NCBI GenBank assembly: GCA_026708115.1
Contig: JAPOVL010000043.1
Span: forward strand, 1-64,000
Reading direction: 5' to 3'
Source: Chloroflexota bacterium
GTDB taxonomy: Bacteria; Chloroflexota; Anaerolineae; Aggregatilineales; Phototrophicaceae
DNA: 64,000 nucleotides
Of this stretch, positions 15,852 through 24,817 are shown one piece after another. Under the pieces are notes generated by a model, which was not told where the DNA came from, made no database searches, and worked only from the letters and a program-made list of their open reading frames with translations. A program made the position numbers and the translations under genes. Numbering within the stretch: the first letter of the stretch is position 1; the number at the start of each line of letters is the position of its first letter.

Positions 15852-17650
15852 GTGCTTCGATACACCTCGTAGGCCTGCATTCCCTGGGAAAGTCCCTTTC
15901 CAAAGATCGGATCGCGGGGACGAAACTGATATGCCAGTCGCCCGTTATTGTGATGCTCGATGTGGTCCAATGTTTGCTGCACGATGGTGATGGTACCCCG
16001 GGCAGCATTTTCTTGTACTCGTTTGGATGTGTTAATGGAATGGCCAAGGGCGGTGAACTCGCGGCGCTTGAAGCTACCGACATTGCCGAGCGTGGCTTCG
16101 CCGGTATACATGCCGATGATGTAATAATGCGGCTCTGGCTGAATACCCAATTCCTGGTACAAGATCTCAAAGTTTTCGCGCATCAGCAGGGCGCATTCGA
16201 GAGCCTGCTGGGCGTGGTTGACTTCGGGATTGAGCTGGGTATTGAAGAGCGCCATGACTTCGTTGCCGATGTATTTGTCGATGATGCCGCCACATTTGTG
16301 GATACAGGCAGTGGCTATGGCCTGGTACTGATTGATGATCTTGAGTTTATCGCTGGGGGAAACATCGGGCATGGTATGCCAGGGACGGACATCGGCGAAG
16401 ATACAGGTTACCTCGCGGCGCATGCCGCCCATTTCGATATTGGCGATTTCATTGATTTGATCAACCATGCCCTCGGGCAAGATCCGTTTCATGGCGTTGA
16501 TTGTGGTTTCGTGCTCGTGCAAGTGGGTGACATCGTCCATGACCATCGTCACGCCCTGGGTCATATCATTGTTGTCTTTGAGCGGGGATAGCGAAAGCGC
16601 CAGCGCCACTTGCCCGCGGCCGGGCAATTCGGCGCTTAGCTCCAACATGTGATCGGCATCCTGCTGCTTGACCAATTCCAACTGTTCTGTAAGCTGGAGC
16701 GCAGCGTTTTTGAGCACGTGATCCAAATCGAAGCCAACCGCGACATCTGGCGTCAGATTCAGAATCTCGGAGGCGGCACGGTTAAAAGTATGCACCCGGT
16801 CGTTGGAATCACTGGCGATGATGCCGCTGCCGACTGAAGAGAAGATGTTGTCCATTAACTCCTTGACCTGAGTGATTTCGGTCAGTATTTGTTCGGCATG
16901 CGTATACATGCGCGCATTGGCAATGGCCACGGCGGCGGTATTGGCAAAAGCCATCATTAAGTTTTTTTCGCGTTGGGTGAAGACACCTGATACCAGGCGG
17001 TTGTCGACATACACCACACCGATGGTCTCATCTTTGTATTGCAGCGGCACACAAAGCACTGATCGCAAAGTGAAGTTGATGATGCTTTGCTGATTCGCCA
17101 GGCGTTCGTCCTTGAAGGCGTTATCCGCCAGCAGCGCTTCGCCGGTATTCATGACCTCGTTGACGACGGTCATGCTGATTTGCGGGCGATCGCCGCCAGT
17201 AACGCCGGTGCCAAGGACACCGCTCTCGTTGCTGACGCGGAATTCCATTTCGCCGGTTTCAGGATGTGTCAAGATGACATATCCGCGTTCGGCGTTGGTC
17301 AACATGATGACCAACTCCATGGTCTCGTGCAGGACCACATCAACATCAAGCGAAGTTGTGATGCGGGTCGACATTTCCGAGAGGACGCGCAATTGCTGCA
17401 GCTCGGTTTGTTCCGACAGGACATTATTTTCCAACTGCTTGAAATCCTGCTTGATGGACTCAAGCGTGTCCAGGATGACGGGGGGCATCGCCAGTCGGTG
17501 GCGACGGAGCAATTCCCGCTGCGCGACGAGCGTCTTATTGATCTGATCAATCAATTCTTCCAGTTGTCGCAGTTGCGCTACGGGGTTGACGGTTGTTGCT
17601 TCAACTTCCGACATTTGGTTAGCTTGCTCCAGATCTCCGTCGCTAAACAT
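15848..17650 (-). CDS. GAF-PAS class III nucleotide cyclase, substrate-site subunit
   Basis: 600 residues with the same order as its downstream neighbour: coiled coil (25-100), GAF (about 100-250), PAS (about 262-375), cyclase domain (about 412-597). Here the substrate-side residues are intact, K459 (DKYIG), T533 (EFTALG), N540 and R544 (SINTSKR), but the second metal Asp is replaced by N463 (GNEVMALF) and the usual GFT after the first Asp is RPW (FADVRPW). The Lys/Thr pair is that of class IIIb adenylyl cyclases. This mirrors the animal C2 domain, and the product should pair with the 14049-15851 protein. The two GAF domains could sense different ligands. ATG 17650 is used; ATG 17614 is an alternative. 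Confidence 0.85.
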   Translation of the reverse strand: MFSDGDLEQANQMSEVEATTVNPVAQLRQLEELIDQINKTLVAQRELLRRHRLAMPPVILDTLESIKQDFKQLENNVLSEQTELQQLRVLSEMSTRITTSLDVDVVLHETMELVIMLTNAERGYVILTHPETGEMEFRVSNESGVLGTGVTGGDRPQISMTVVNEVMNTGEALLADNAFKDERLANQQSIINFTLRSVLCVPLQYKDETIGVVYVDNRLVSGVFTQREKNLMMAFANTAAVAIANARMYTHAEQILTEITQVKELMDNIFSSVGSGIIASDSNDRVHTFNRAASEILNLTPDVAVGFDLDHVLKNAALQLTEQLELVKQQDADHMLELSAELPGRGQVALALSLSPLKDNNDMTQGVTMVMDDVTHLHEHETTINAMKRILPEGMVDQINEIANIEMGGMRREVTCIFADVRPWHTMPDVSPSDKLKIINQYQAIATACIHKCGGIIDKYIGNEVMALFNTQLNPEVNHAQQALECALLMRENFEILYQELGIQPEPHYYIIGMYTGEATLGNVGSFKRREFTALGHSINTSKRVQENAARGTITIVQQTLDHIEHHNNGRLAYQFRPRDPIFGKGLSQGMQAYEVYRST

Positions 17651-17936
17651 GAAACCAGGCGAAGCGCCAAGTTTAGACCGTTCCTGCGACTTCGCCGTTC
17701 ATGATTCAAGGTCAGCGGCAAAGTTGATCAGCATGAGCGAATCGTCGCGCGCCGCTTGGCAATCATCTACATTTAGCACTACAAACTCGACGGCAACGCG
17801 TCCGTTCCACAGTTTTGGACCGCTAACCCAATTTACAAGTGAGTATACTTGCTAAGTAAGCCACATGCAATTGTCGCGCCAGTTGGCGAAGGCCCTCGAC
17901 GAGAAGAGCAACAGCCGCAAGCCGAGCGTGCCTAGC

Positions 17937-19247
17937 TCAGTCTTGTAAGATAAGGGACGCAGCGCGGCGACCAATCTCGACGGCATAGTTGGTACCGCGA
18001 TCCCAAGGGTAAACTTGCGACATGCTGGCCCAATACAGACCGGGGATGGGCGTCTTCAAGCCGGGGATATTCCGGCTGTGATAAAGTTCCGGGACGGGCT
18101 GCGCGTAAGGCGCTCGCCAAACCCAAGCTTTGCGTATCCATTCTTCCGTGAAATGCGGGTTGACCTTTTGCAGCGCGGGAATGAAGCGTTCAAGCAATCC
18201 GGCTTCGCTCAGTTGGAAATATTCGTGATCGGGCGGCACGTAATCGCCGCAATAAATGATATGATCACCGCCGTAGCGCTCGCGCGGGATGAAATTGGTA
18301 TGTTCCACCAGCGCCAAAAAGGGGAAGGCTGACTGTGACTTGTCGGCAGTGGTCGCCGGCAGATTCAGCCAGTAGGTATCATCTGGCATGAGCGGCCGTC
18401 TCAAGGCAAACACCATGCACAAGCCGCCGATGCTCTTGAGCGCGGCGACTCTTCTGCCATAATCCGTATCCGCCAAGCCCTCGGCCAGGCGCAACATCAA
18501 GCTGGGCGACGTGGTACTCAGGATGCGGTCGAAAGGCACTTCGCCGCCGCCTGTCATCAGCGCCGGGGCGCCATCGCGCAGGCCTATGCGCTCGGCGCGC
18601 GCGGCAAGCCGAATGTCCACGCCTTTTCCCCGCAGTTGCCGCGCCAACTCATCGAGAAAAGCCTGGAACCCGCCAATATATGTGCCCAGCTTGAGCGTGC
18701 GCTTGACGATGCGTGCCCACATGAAGGACATGGGCACTTTGTCATACTGCTCGGCGAATTTGCCGATCAAGAGTGGTTTGAAGAATTTTCCATAGGCTTC
18801 CTCCCCCATCCAGCGCCGCATCCAGGCATCGGCCGTCACCTTCTCGAAGGGCTGCCAGCGGGGCGACAGTTTGACGTACATGCCCGCCAGGGCCATGCGC
18901 ATGGTGGCGATCGGCGACAAGGGCAGCAGCAGCGCCGAGGGCGAGATCTCGCTGCGGACCAGCTTGCCGTCCACCCAATAGCTGGTCTTGGGACGCGGGA
19001 AAATGACCTTGTCGCGCACGCCCATCTCGCTCGCCAAGTCCAGGATATCGTGGTCGTTGGCGAACCAGTGATGGTAGAACTTCTCCAGCGTCCAGTCCCA
19101 GTTATCGTCTTTGAAGCCGGCAGCCAGGCCTCCGACTTGGTCGGCGGCTTCGAAGATGGTGACTTGATGCCCGGCATGGGCGAGGTCCCAGGCGGCGGCG
19201 AGTCCGGCCGCGCCGGCGCCGATGATGGCGATTTGGAGTTGTGTCAT
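17937..19247 (-). CDS. FAD-dependent amine-oxidase/protoporphyrinogen-oxidase-like enzyme
   Basis: 436 residues. Starts with a dinucleotide-binding motif IGAGAAGLAAAWDL (9-22) and EAADQVGG, as in the NAD(P)-binding Rossmann-like FAD family that includes protoporphyrinogen oxidase, phytoene desaturase and UDP-galactopyranose mutase. The C-terminal FAD motif is PIPGLYWASMSQVYPWDRGT. Similar proteins in Chloroflexota and actinobacteria are annotated only as NAD(P)/FAD oxidoreductases, sometimes near glycan genes. No substrate can be given. Cytosolic, no signal peptide. Confidence 0.8.
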   Translation of the reverse strand: MTQLQIAIIGAGAAGLAAAWDLAHAGHQVTIFEAADQVGGLAAGFKDDNWDWTLEKFYHHWFANDHDILDLASEMGVRDKVIFPRPKTSYWVDGKLVRSEISPSALLLPLSPIATMRMALAGMYVKLSPRWQPFEKVTADAWMRRWMGEEAYGKFFKPLLIGKFAEQYDKVPMSFMWARIVKRTLKLGTYIGGFQAFLDELARQLRGKGVDIRLAARAERIGLRDGAPALMTGGGEVPFDRILSTTSPSLMLRLAEGLADTDYGRRVAALKSIGGLCMVFALRRPLMPDDTYWLNLPATTADKSQSAFPFLALVEHTNFIPRERYGGDHIIYCGDYVPPDHEYFQLSEAGLLERFIPALQKVNPHFTEEWIRKAWVWRAPYAQPVPELYHSRNIPGLKTPIPGLYWASMSQVYPWDRGTNYAVEIGRRAASLILQD

Positions 19248-19358
19248 GCCAGGCCCGTGACAGGTAAAGCGTTCATAATGTCAAATTGTACACAGATTTG
19301 GGTTCTTGGGCGCAATTGGCGACTGGCGTGATGATGGCAGTTTTCCGCCGGCAACTCG

Positions 19359-20426
19359 CTATTCCGAATAAGTCTCCGCCGACAAGCGCCAACTCGAGCG
19401 CGCCTCGAAGTCAAGCCCGCTGCGGTGGCCAGCGCAATAGCGATAGTGCGCGGCGGCGGCGATCATGGCCGCGTTGTCGGTGCAGAGCGCCAAGGGCGGA
19501 AAGCGCACCGGCAGCCGGCTCTGTTCCCGCAGCTTGTGCCGCAGCATCTGATTGGCGCTGACGCCGCCGGACAGGAAAATCTCGCTGCAATGATAATGAC
19601 AAGCCGCCTTGAGCGTGGCACGGGCCAGGGCCTCGGTCACCGCGTCCTGAAAGGCGGCTGCCACATCGGCGATATCGATATCGCCGCGCAGTTGCGCGCG
19701 TTTTTCGGCGCCGCGGCGCCGTTTACGCTGGCCGTGACCCGCTGGCTGAACCGTGACCTGGCGCAGTACCGCCGTCTTGAGCCCGCTGAAACTGAAATCG
19801 TAGGGGCTGTCGGTTTTGGCGATGGGGAAGCTGTAGGTGGCCGCGTCGCCGTTTTGAGCCGCTCGTTCGATAGCCGGTCCGCCGGGAAAGGGCAAGCCGA
19901 GGGTGCGCCCCACTTTGTCAAAAGCCTCGCCCGCCGCATCGTCAATGGTGCCGCCTAGGCGGCGATATTCGCCGTGTCCAGTTATCAGCACGAGTTCGGA
20001 ATGTCCGCCGGAGACGATGAGCACGACGACCGGGAAGTCGATTTTGGCGTCGTTGGGTTCGAGCAGGAGCGAGTAGACATGCCCTTCCAGGTGGTTGACG
20101 CCCAGCAGCGGCTTGTCCGTCGCCAGCGCCAATCCTTTGGCGAAGTTGATGCCGACCAGCAGCGAGCCGATCAAACCGGGTCCCTGCGTGACGGCGATGG
20201 CGTCAAGCTGCTGGTAGCATACGTCGGCTTCGTCCATGGCTCGGTTGACAACCGCGCTGATGGATTCGACATGAGCGCGGGAGGCCAGCTCCGGGAAGAT
20301 GCCGCCGAATTGCGCGTGCAGGTCCAGCTGTGAGGAGACGACATTGGAACGGTCGACGCGGCCGTCGCGGACGACGGCGGCGGCCGTGTCATCGCAGGAG
20401 GTTTCGATGCCGAGGATGGTTGTCAT
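19359..20426 (-). CDS. tsaD: tRNA N6-threonylcarbamoyladenosine transferase TsaD
   Basis: 355 residues, standard length about 340. Transfers threonylcarbamoyl to A37 of ANN-decoding tRNAs. Metal ligands H112 and H116 are in the NHLEGH motif; ASKH-ATPase motifs are LGIETSCDDTAAAVV, LIVSGGHSELVLI and IFLSGGVSANQ. A short Arg/Lys-rich insertion (about residues 228-248, QPAGHGQRKRRRG) lies between the FSFSGLKTAV element and the helical region, absent from most TsaD proteins. Essential gene in most bacteria. The gene is followed by the FAD oxidoreductase and divergent from the OLD-type pair. Confidence 0.95.
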   Translation of the reverse strand: MTTILGIETSCDDTAAAVVRDGRVDRSNVVSSQLDLHAQFGGIFPELASRAHVESISAVVNRAMDEADVCYQQLDAIAVTQGPGLIGSLLVGINFAKGLALATDKPLLGVNHLEGHVYSLLLEPNDAKIDFPVVVLIVSGGHSELVLITGHGEYRRLGGTIDDAAGEAFDKVGRTLGLPFPGGPAIERAAQNGDAATYSFPIAKTDSPYDFSFSGLKTAVLRQVTVQPAGHGQRKRRRGAEKRAQLRGDIDIADVAAAFQDAVTEALARATLKAACHYHCSEIFLSGGVSANQMLRHKLREQSRLPVRFPPLALCTDNAAMIAAAAHYRYCAGHRSGLDFEARSSWRLSAETYSE

Positions 20427-20491
20427 GTTCGCGCTTTCGAATGGGCGTACAGCCGGGGCAATTGTAGCACTGAATTTGCCGAGCGCGGATG

Positions 20492-20497
20492 TATAAT
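20492..20497 (+). promoter_or_regulatory. Consensus -10 hexamer upstream of the OLD-like pair
   Basis: TATAAT 39 bases before the ATG at 20536, with a GAGGAAGG ribosome site close to the start. No good -35 hexamer at 16-18 bases, so promoter strength is uncertain. Confidence 0.4.
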
Positions 20498-20535
20498 GGG
20501 TTCAGCTAGAGCGCTATGGGCGAGGAAGGCGCGTC

Positions 20536-21624
20536 ATGTACAAGTCGTTTCGGGTGAAGAATTTCCGCTGTTTCAAGGACTTGCAGATCAATGATCTGGG
20601 TCGGGTGAATTTGATTGCGGGGAAGAATAATACTGGGAAGACGGCTTTGCTGGAGGCGATGCATTTGCTCGGCCGCCCGCTTTTCCCACCTCTGTTATTT
20701 GAATTGCAGGAACTGCGAGGCGTAGAAGTTCCCAATAATCATCATGTCCCGGTCTGGAGACTGTTCTTTTACAACGTTACTTCGGATAATGACATACAGG
20801 TATCCGCTAGACATATGGATTCCAATGAACCGGTTTCGCTCTCCATAAAGGAATACGCGAACTCGCAAGAGAACGCCGAGGCATTCGTCAAACACTTTCA
20901 GCACTTGACAGCACTTGGTGTACCAGCGGCACAGGCAAACGGCTATATTACTCGCGCTATTGCGATGCTCGAGTTCATTCACATTGATGAGCTTGGCACT
21001 GCAAGAGACGCGCATTACCTTCCCAATTCGCCTGTGCCAATAAACACGGTTGCAGATGATAAATCTATATTTCTTCCGGTGGGCTGGAGACCAGATAGGC
21101 AATTGGTTGCGTCTCAATTCAGCTTAGCGGATCTCGGTGGAAAGCTCGAACACCTAGAGCGCATCTGTAGGCTATTTGAGCCTAAAATCACCGACATGCG
21201 CCTGCTGTCTCCGCTTGGGGAACCGACCATTTGGGCACGACTTAATGGGATCCAATTGCCACTGAACCTCATGGGAGACGGAATGAACCATGTATGTGGT
21301 TTCATATTGGCAATGCTCTTGAATCCTCGATATCTGCTGATAGACGAAATCGAAAACGGTATACATTTCTCGCTGCAAAGCGAAGTTTGGAAAGCAATCG
21401 GTCAGGTCGCGCGCGAGCTGGACATCCAGGTCTTCGCCACAACGCACAGCCTGGAGATGATTCGCGCGGCATACGAAGCGTTCTCGGAAGACGGCAAACT
21501 GGACGAGTTTCGCTACCACCGTTTATACAGAAGCCGCAAAACCGGTGAAATCAAAGCTGCGACTTATAACGAGCTTGATATGGAAGCCGTCGCGGCCTTT
21601 GACTTTGATCACGAGGTTCGCTGA
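20536..21624 (+). CDS. OLD/AAA15-21-type ABC ATPase of a two-gene TOPRIM pair
   Basis: 362 residues. Walker A GKNNTGKT (29-36) follows the opening FRVKNFRCFKDLQINDLGRV, typical of AAA15/AAA21 (OLD-like) ATPases. An LMGDG signature-like motif (246-250), Walker B LLIDEIENG (267-275) and a histidine switch (FATTHSLEM) are all present. OLD-type ATPases power nucleases in phage defence (OLD, Gabija, PARIS) and are also found in retron modules. The downstream TOPRIM gene shares one base with this stop (TGATG), so the two are coupled. Base composition is somewhat less GC-rich than the flanking genes. Confidence 0.82.
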   Translation: MYKSFRVKNFRCFKDLQINDLGRVNLIAGKNNTGKTALLEAMHLLGRPLFPPLLFELQELRGVEVPNNHHVPVWRLFFYNVTSDNDIQVSARHMDSNEPVSLSIKEYANSQENAEAFVKHFQHLTALGVPAAQANGYITRAIAMLEFIHIDELGTARDAHYLPNSPVPINTVADDKSIFLPVGWRPDRQLVASQFSLADLGGKLEHLERICRLFEPKITDMRLLSPLGEPTIWARLNGIQLPLNLMGDGMNHVCGFILAMLLNPRYLLIDEIENGIHFSLQSEVWKAIGQVARELDIQVFATTHSLEMIRAAYEAFSEDGKLDEFRYHRLYRSRKTGEIKAATYNELDMEAVAAFDFDHEVR

Positions 21625-22325
21625 TGGCAGAGTTAATACCGGAAGGCAAGACGCGGTTACTGCTAGTAGAAGGACAGGATGACCACATTTTCTTTGAAAA
21701 CTTTGTGAATCATCTAGCAGATTCATCGGATGAGAAACTTCACGTTTCAAATCTTGCCATCATCCAGTACGGCGGCAGAACAAAGCTTACGCTGCTGCTG
21801 CGTGAGTTAAAGAAGGCGCAGAATTTCGAAATGGTTACCCATATAGGAATCGTACGGGACAGTGACTTCAACACTGATGCATTTCGCAGCGTGCAAGACA
21901 GAATCAGAACCGTGAACAGAGAAGGTCCACCGACACTTGGCATTCCGGACCACCCAATATTGCCAACAATCGGTGATCCCAGAGTGTCGATATTGATCGT
22001 TCCCTCGGTGGCTCGCGAAGGAATGCTAGATGATCTTGTAATGGACGCGCTGGCGGTCGATCCCGTTGCAACCTGCGTACATAACTACTTCAACTGTTTA
22101 GAGGAGCAACAGGTGACAATTGTTCCGGAAAAAAGATCCAAGGCGCAAATACGGGTTTTTCTCATCGGCAAGAATGTTGGCTTAGACACCGATGTCAGTG
22201 GGATTACCGATAGACTGTTTCTATCAGATGTATACGAAACTAACTTGTGGCAACGCAAGAACCTTTGGGAAAGCCATGAGCTAACCGATGCCAAAGCCTT
22301 CCTCACGCAACTCCTTGCGCCCTAG
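21624..22325 (+). CDS. TOPRIM-like DUF3226-type nuclease partner
   Basis: 233 residues. TOPRIM signature residues are in place: E16 in LLVEGQDDHIFF and D79/D81 in GIVRDSDFN, which would bind Mg2+. Sequence pattern fits DUF3226, often encoded right after an OLD-like ATPase. A Gly-rich motif IIQYGGRTKL follows the first strand. The product probably acts as the nuclease or RNA/DNA-cleaving subunit with the ATPase encoded upstream, comparable to AriA-AriB of PARIS or to a split OLD protein, but the defence role is inferred, not shown. Confidence 0.75.
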   Translation: MAELIPEGKTRLLLVEGQDDHIFFENFVNHLADSSDEKLHVSNLAIIQYGGRTKLTLLLRELKKAQNFEMVTHIGIVRDSDFNTDAFRSVQDRIRTVNREGPPTLGIPDHPILPTIGDPRVSILIVPSVAREGMLDDLVMDALAVDPVATCVHNYFNCLEEQQVTIVPEKRSKAQIRVFLIGKNVGLDTDVSGITDRLFLSDVYETNLWQRKNLWESHELTDAKAFLTQLLAP

Positions 22326-22420
22326 TGCCTGAGCCGGCTGAAACTAGACGCGCGGCATTTACGATATACTATGTACAGTAAGTTAAGCATCTCCGCCAAA
22401 GAGTGTCGTGGAGTCCGACT

Positions 22421-23800
22421 GTGACTGCCATATCCGCAGCGCTACAGAATCGACTGAGTTGGATACTCGGCGCCATTGTTGGCGCTTTCATCTTCGCTGC
22501 CTTCAGCGTATGGGGCGGCATCCCGGCGGAGACTAGTGCCGCGCTCTTCTGGCTGCAGGCCGGCTTGTTTTTCCTGGTTATCTGCGCCTTTGTCCTGGCG
22601 CTCTGGCATTTGCTAATGCGACCCTTGGCGCCGAACCTGCGCCAGCCAACGATAGCGCCTTTAAGTTTCCGCGCGCGGGAGACGATTGCGCTCATTTTGG
22701 CGAGCGGCGGCTTCTCCATCTCGATCGGAGCCGTATGGGATGAATTGTGGCATCGTAGCTACGGCATTCCTTTTGGAGAAGACCTGTTCTGGCGACCGCA
22801 TCTGCTCATGTATTTCGGCTTCGCCACGGCGATCGTCACTGGCTCTTGGGCGCTGTTGTACTTGAATCGCAATCTGCGCGGCAACTTCCAGCAGCGCTTT
22901 CGCTCGAATTCCTTGGTCGGCTTGCTCATCTTAAACGCTGCTTTTCTGCTCTACGCCTTGCCCGCAGATCCCCTCTGGCACTGGATATTCGGTGAAGACA
23001 TCAGCGCTTGGAGCGTACCGCACCTGATCTTGCTGGCGAGCTTTGTCTTGACGCAGTTGCTCGCTCTGGTTTTTCACGTTTCCACAGTGTGGCAGCCGGA
23101 GTGGCGCAGCATATTCAAGCTGCGGCTGGGGGACGGCCTATCGCTGCTGATCCTCGCCTCCATCCTGTTGAGCTGGTTGCTGTTGATGCTCATCGATTGG
23201 GACGCGACGCTGGCCGGCCTGCGACTCGAATGGCTGGGACTGTATCGCCCGGAATGGCTGCTGGCGGCCAATTTGCTGGCCTGCGTGACATTTACGGGTG
23301 TCATGGCCACGCGTTTGTTGCGCTGCGCCGGCGCGGCGACAGCCGCAGGGGTCCTCGCGCTTGCGCTCCGCTATGGATTGATTCAGCTCTTTGAGGCGGA
23401 GATGCTGCAATACGTGGCCTGGATTGCCGCACTGCTGCCCTTGGTTGCCATTGACATCTGGGCATTCTATTGCAGCGGGATCCGCAAGCGCGCGCCGGAA
23501 TGGCGGGGCACAGCCGTCTTCGTCATCGCCGCCATGGCGCTGAACGCACCGGTGATACGGCGTCTCTATCAGCTAGAAGGCAGCGACAACCTGGCATACG
23601 GCCTGGCGGTGATCATCACCGGGATAGGCATGAGCTGGCTGAGCCACCGGCTGGCGGACGCGATGCGCAGTCGCATTCTGGTTGAGGCCGATGACGTTGC
23701 CGAGAGCCGGGCAATGTCCGTGAAGCTCTCTTTCGGCATGATCGGGACATTTCTGGCATTCATGTTCTTGTTCATCACAACCGCGTCGCCTCCGGCATGA
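22421..23800 (+). CDS. Polytopic membrane protein of unknown function
   Basis: 459 residues, about 11-12 predicted helices, no soluble domain. Conserved-looking polar motifs face the membrane: GAVWDELWHRSYGIPFGEDL, WRPHLLMYFG and PADPLWHWIFGED, with recurring Trp/His pairs that could bind metal or haem. The GTG at 22421 has GGAG 7 bases upstream; an earlier GTG (22403) lacks one. The family is seen in Anaerolineae-like genomes without assigned function. It is separated by about 95 bases from the TOPRIM gene and may not belong to it. Confidence 0.65.
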   Translation: MTAISAALQNRLSWILGAIVGAFIFAAFSVWGGIPAETSAALFWLQAGLFFLVICAFVLALWHLLMRPLAPNLRQPTIAPLSFRARETIALILASGGFSISIGAVWDELWHRSYGIPFGEDLFWRPHLLMYFGFATAIVTGSWALLYLNRNLRGNFQQRFRSNSLVGLLILNAAFLLYALPADPLWHWIFGEDISAWSVPHLILLASFVLTQLLALVFHVSTVWQPEWRSIFKLRLGDGLSLLILASILLSWLLLMLIDWDATLAGLRLEWLGLYRPEWLLAANLLACVTFTGVMATRLLRCAGAATAAGVLALALRYGLIQLFEAEMLQYVAWIAALLPLVAIDIWAFYCSGIRKRAPEWRGTAVFVIAAMALNAPVIRRLYQLEGSDNLAYGLAVIITGIGMSWLSHRLADAMRSRILVEADDVAESRAMSVKLSFGMIGTFLAFMFLFITTASPPA

Positions 23801-23963
23801 GCGCTAGCGCCCCGATTTAGTCACAAGCACATCGGGAAATCAGCTCCCTATTTCGCAATTCCAGCGCCGGGACCGGGCTGCCGTGGCCGCTGTCTGTCCT
23901 ATTTTCAGCATACAAGCTATCATCAGGCTTGCATAATCTGGACAACACGACAGGGATGCCGAG

Positions 23964-24704
23964 ATGTTCTGGCGTTGCGCGATTCTGGTATTGATTCCCT
24001 TGCTGGTGGGCTGCAGCGCGATCGCATTACATCAAGAAAACGCTCGATCCGCCGAGGAAGCGCGCGTCGAAATCAGGGACGCGACGGCCCAGCCCATTTC
24101 GGCGGCGCAGGCCGAAATAACACAGGTCTACGCGACCGTAGAAGCGCTATCCCTCGGCGCTACACAGGTGGCCGAGACTATGACAGCGTTGGCAAGCGCC
24201 ACAAGCGCAAGCCGGCCCACGGTGGCCGACGCAACGTCGATACCGGCGGACTACTTCGCCAGCGCCGTCGATACAGTCGTCTACGGTCAAGTCCCGGTCG
24301 ACAGCGACCGCCTCAACGTGATTGCCGCGCTAGCATTCGACAGGGAGGATCGCCTGTTGGTCAGCACAAGAGCGGGCGAAATCTACCGATTGCTCGACCT
24401 GGACGAAGACGGGATCGCGGAAGAAAGGCGCTTGGTTTTCCGGGATGCTGACGACGAACTGGGACAAGTTTCAGGTTTGGTCGCTATCGGCGAGGTCTTG
24501 ATGCTGCTCAACGACGGGCGACTGAGCCAACTGCAAGACCAGGACCGCGACGGCGCCTACGAGACCGTCACGCATTTATCACAGGAGTTGCCGGCCGGCC
24601 GGAGCCCCTTGCAAGCCAACAACAGCATCGTTCGGGCGCCAGACGGGCGCTACTTCGCGGCTGATATCGGCCGGGGCGAAATCCTGCAAATCGTCTTTCG
24701 CTAG
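23964..24704 (+). CDS. Lipoprotein with partial PQQ-dehydrogenase-like propeller
   Basis: 246 residues. A type II signal peptide is evident: hydrophobic core VLIPLLVG then lipobox LVGCSA with Cys17. A helical, Ala/Thr-rich linker (residues 25-85) is followed by propeller-like strands: IAALAFDREDRLLVST, EIYRLLDLDEDGIAEER and LLNDGRLSQLQDQDRDGAYE, similar to blades of soluble glucose dehydrogenase-type membrane-bound dehydrogenases. Only two or three blades are present, so a full enzyme is unlikely; it is more likely a truncated binding module or a decayed gene. ATG follows AGGGATGCCGAG. Confidence 0.65.
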   Translation: MFWRCAILVLIPLLVGCSAIALHQENARSAEEARVEIRDATAQPISAAQAEITQVYATVEALSLGATQVAETMTALASATSASRPTVADATSIPADYFASAVDTVVYGQVPVDSDRLNVIAALAFDREDRLLVSTRAGEIYRLLDLDEDGIAEERRLVFRDADDELGQVSGLVAIGEVLMLLNDGRLSQLQDQDRDGAYETVTHLSQELPAGRSPLQANNSIVRAPDGRYFAADIGRGEILQIVFR

Positions 24705-24800
24705 CCGGCGCTGGAGCGCATTCGAGCCGCCAGAGTTTGACCATCTGCGCGGGGATCGCTTGCCGCAGCATCGTTTTCCACGCTATCATCTCCGCTTGCG

Positions 24801-24810
24801 AAGGAGGTGA
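24801..24810 (+). promoter_or_regulatory. Near-perfect Shine-Dalgarno site deciding the channel start
   Basis: AAGGAGGTGA, complementary to the 16S rRNA tail over its full core, 7 bases before ATG 24818. It rules out the longer upstream reading frame from 24737. Confidence 0.85.
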
Positions 24811-24817
24811 TTCAAGC

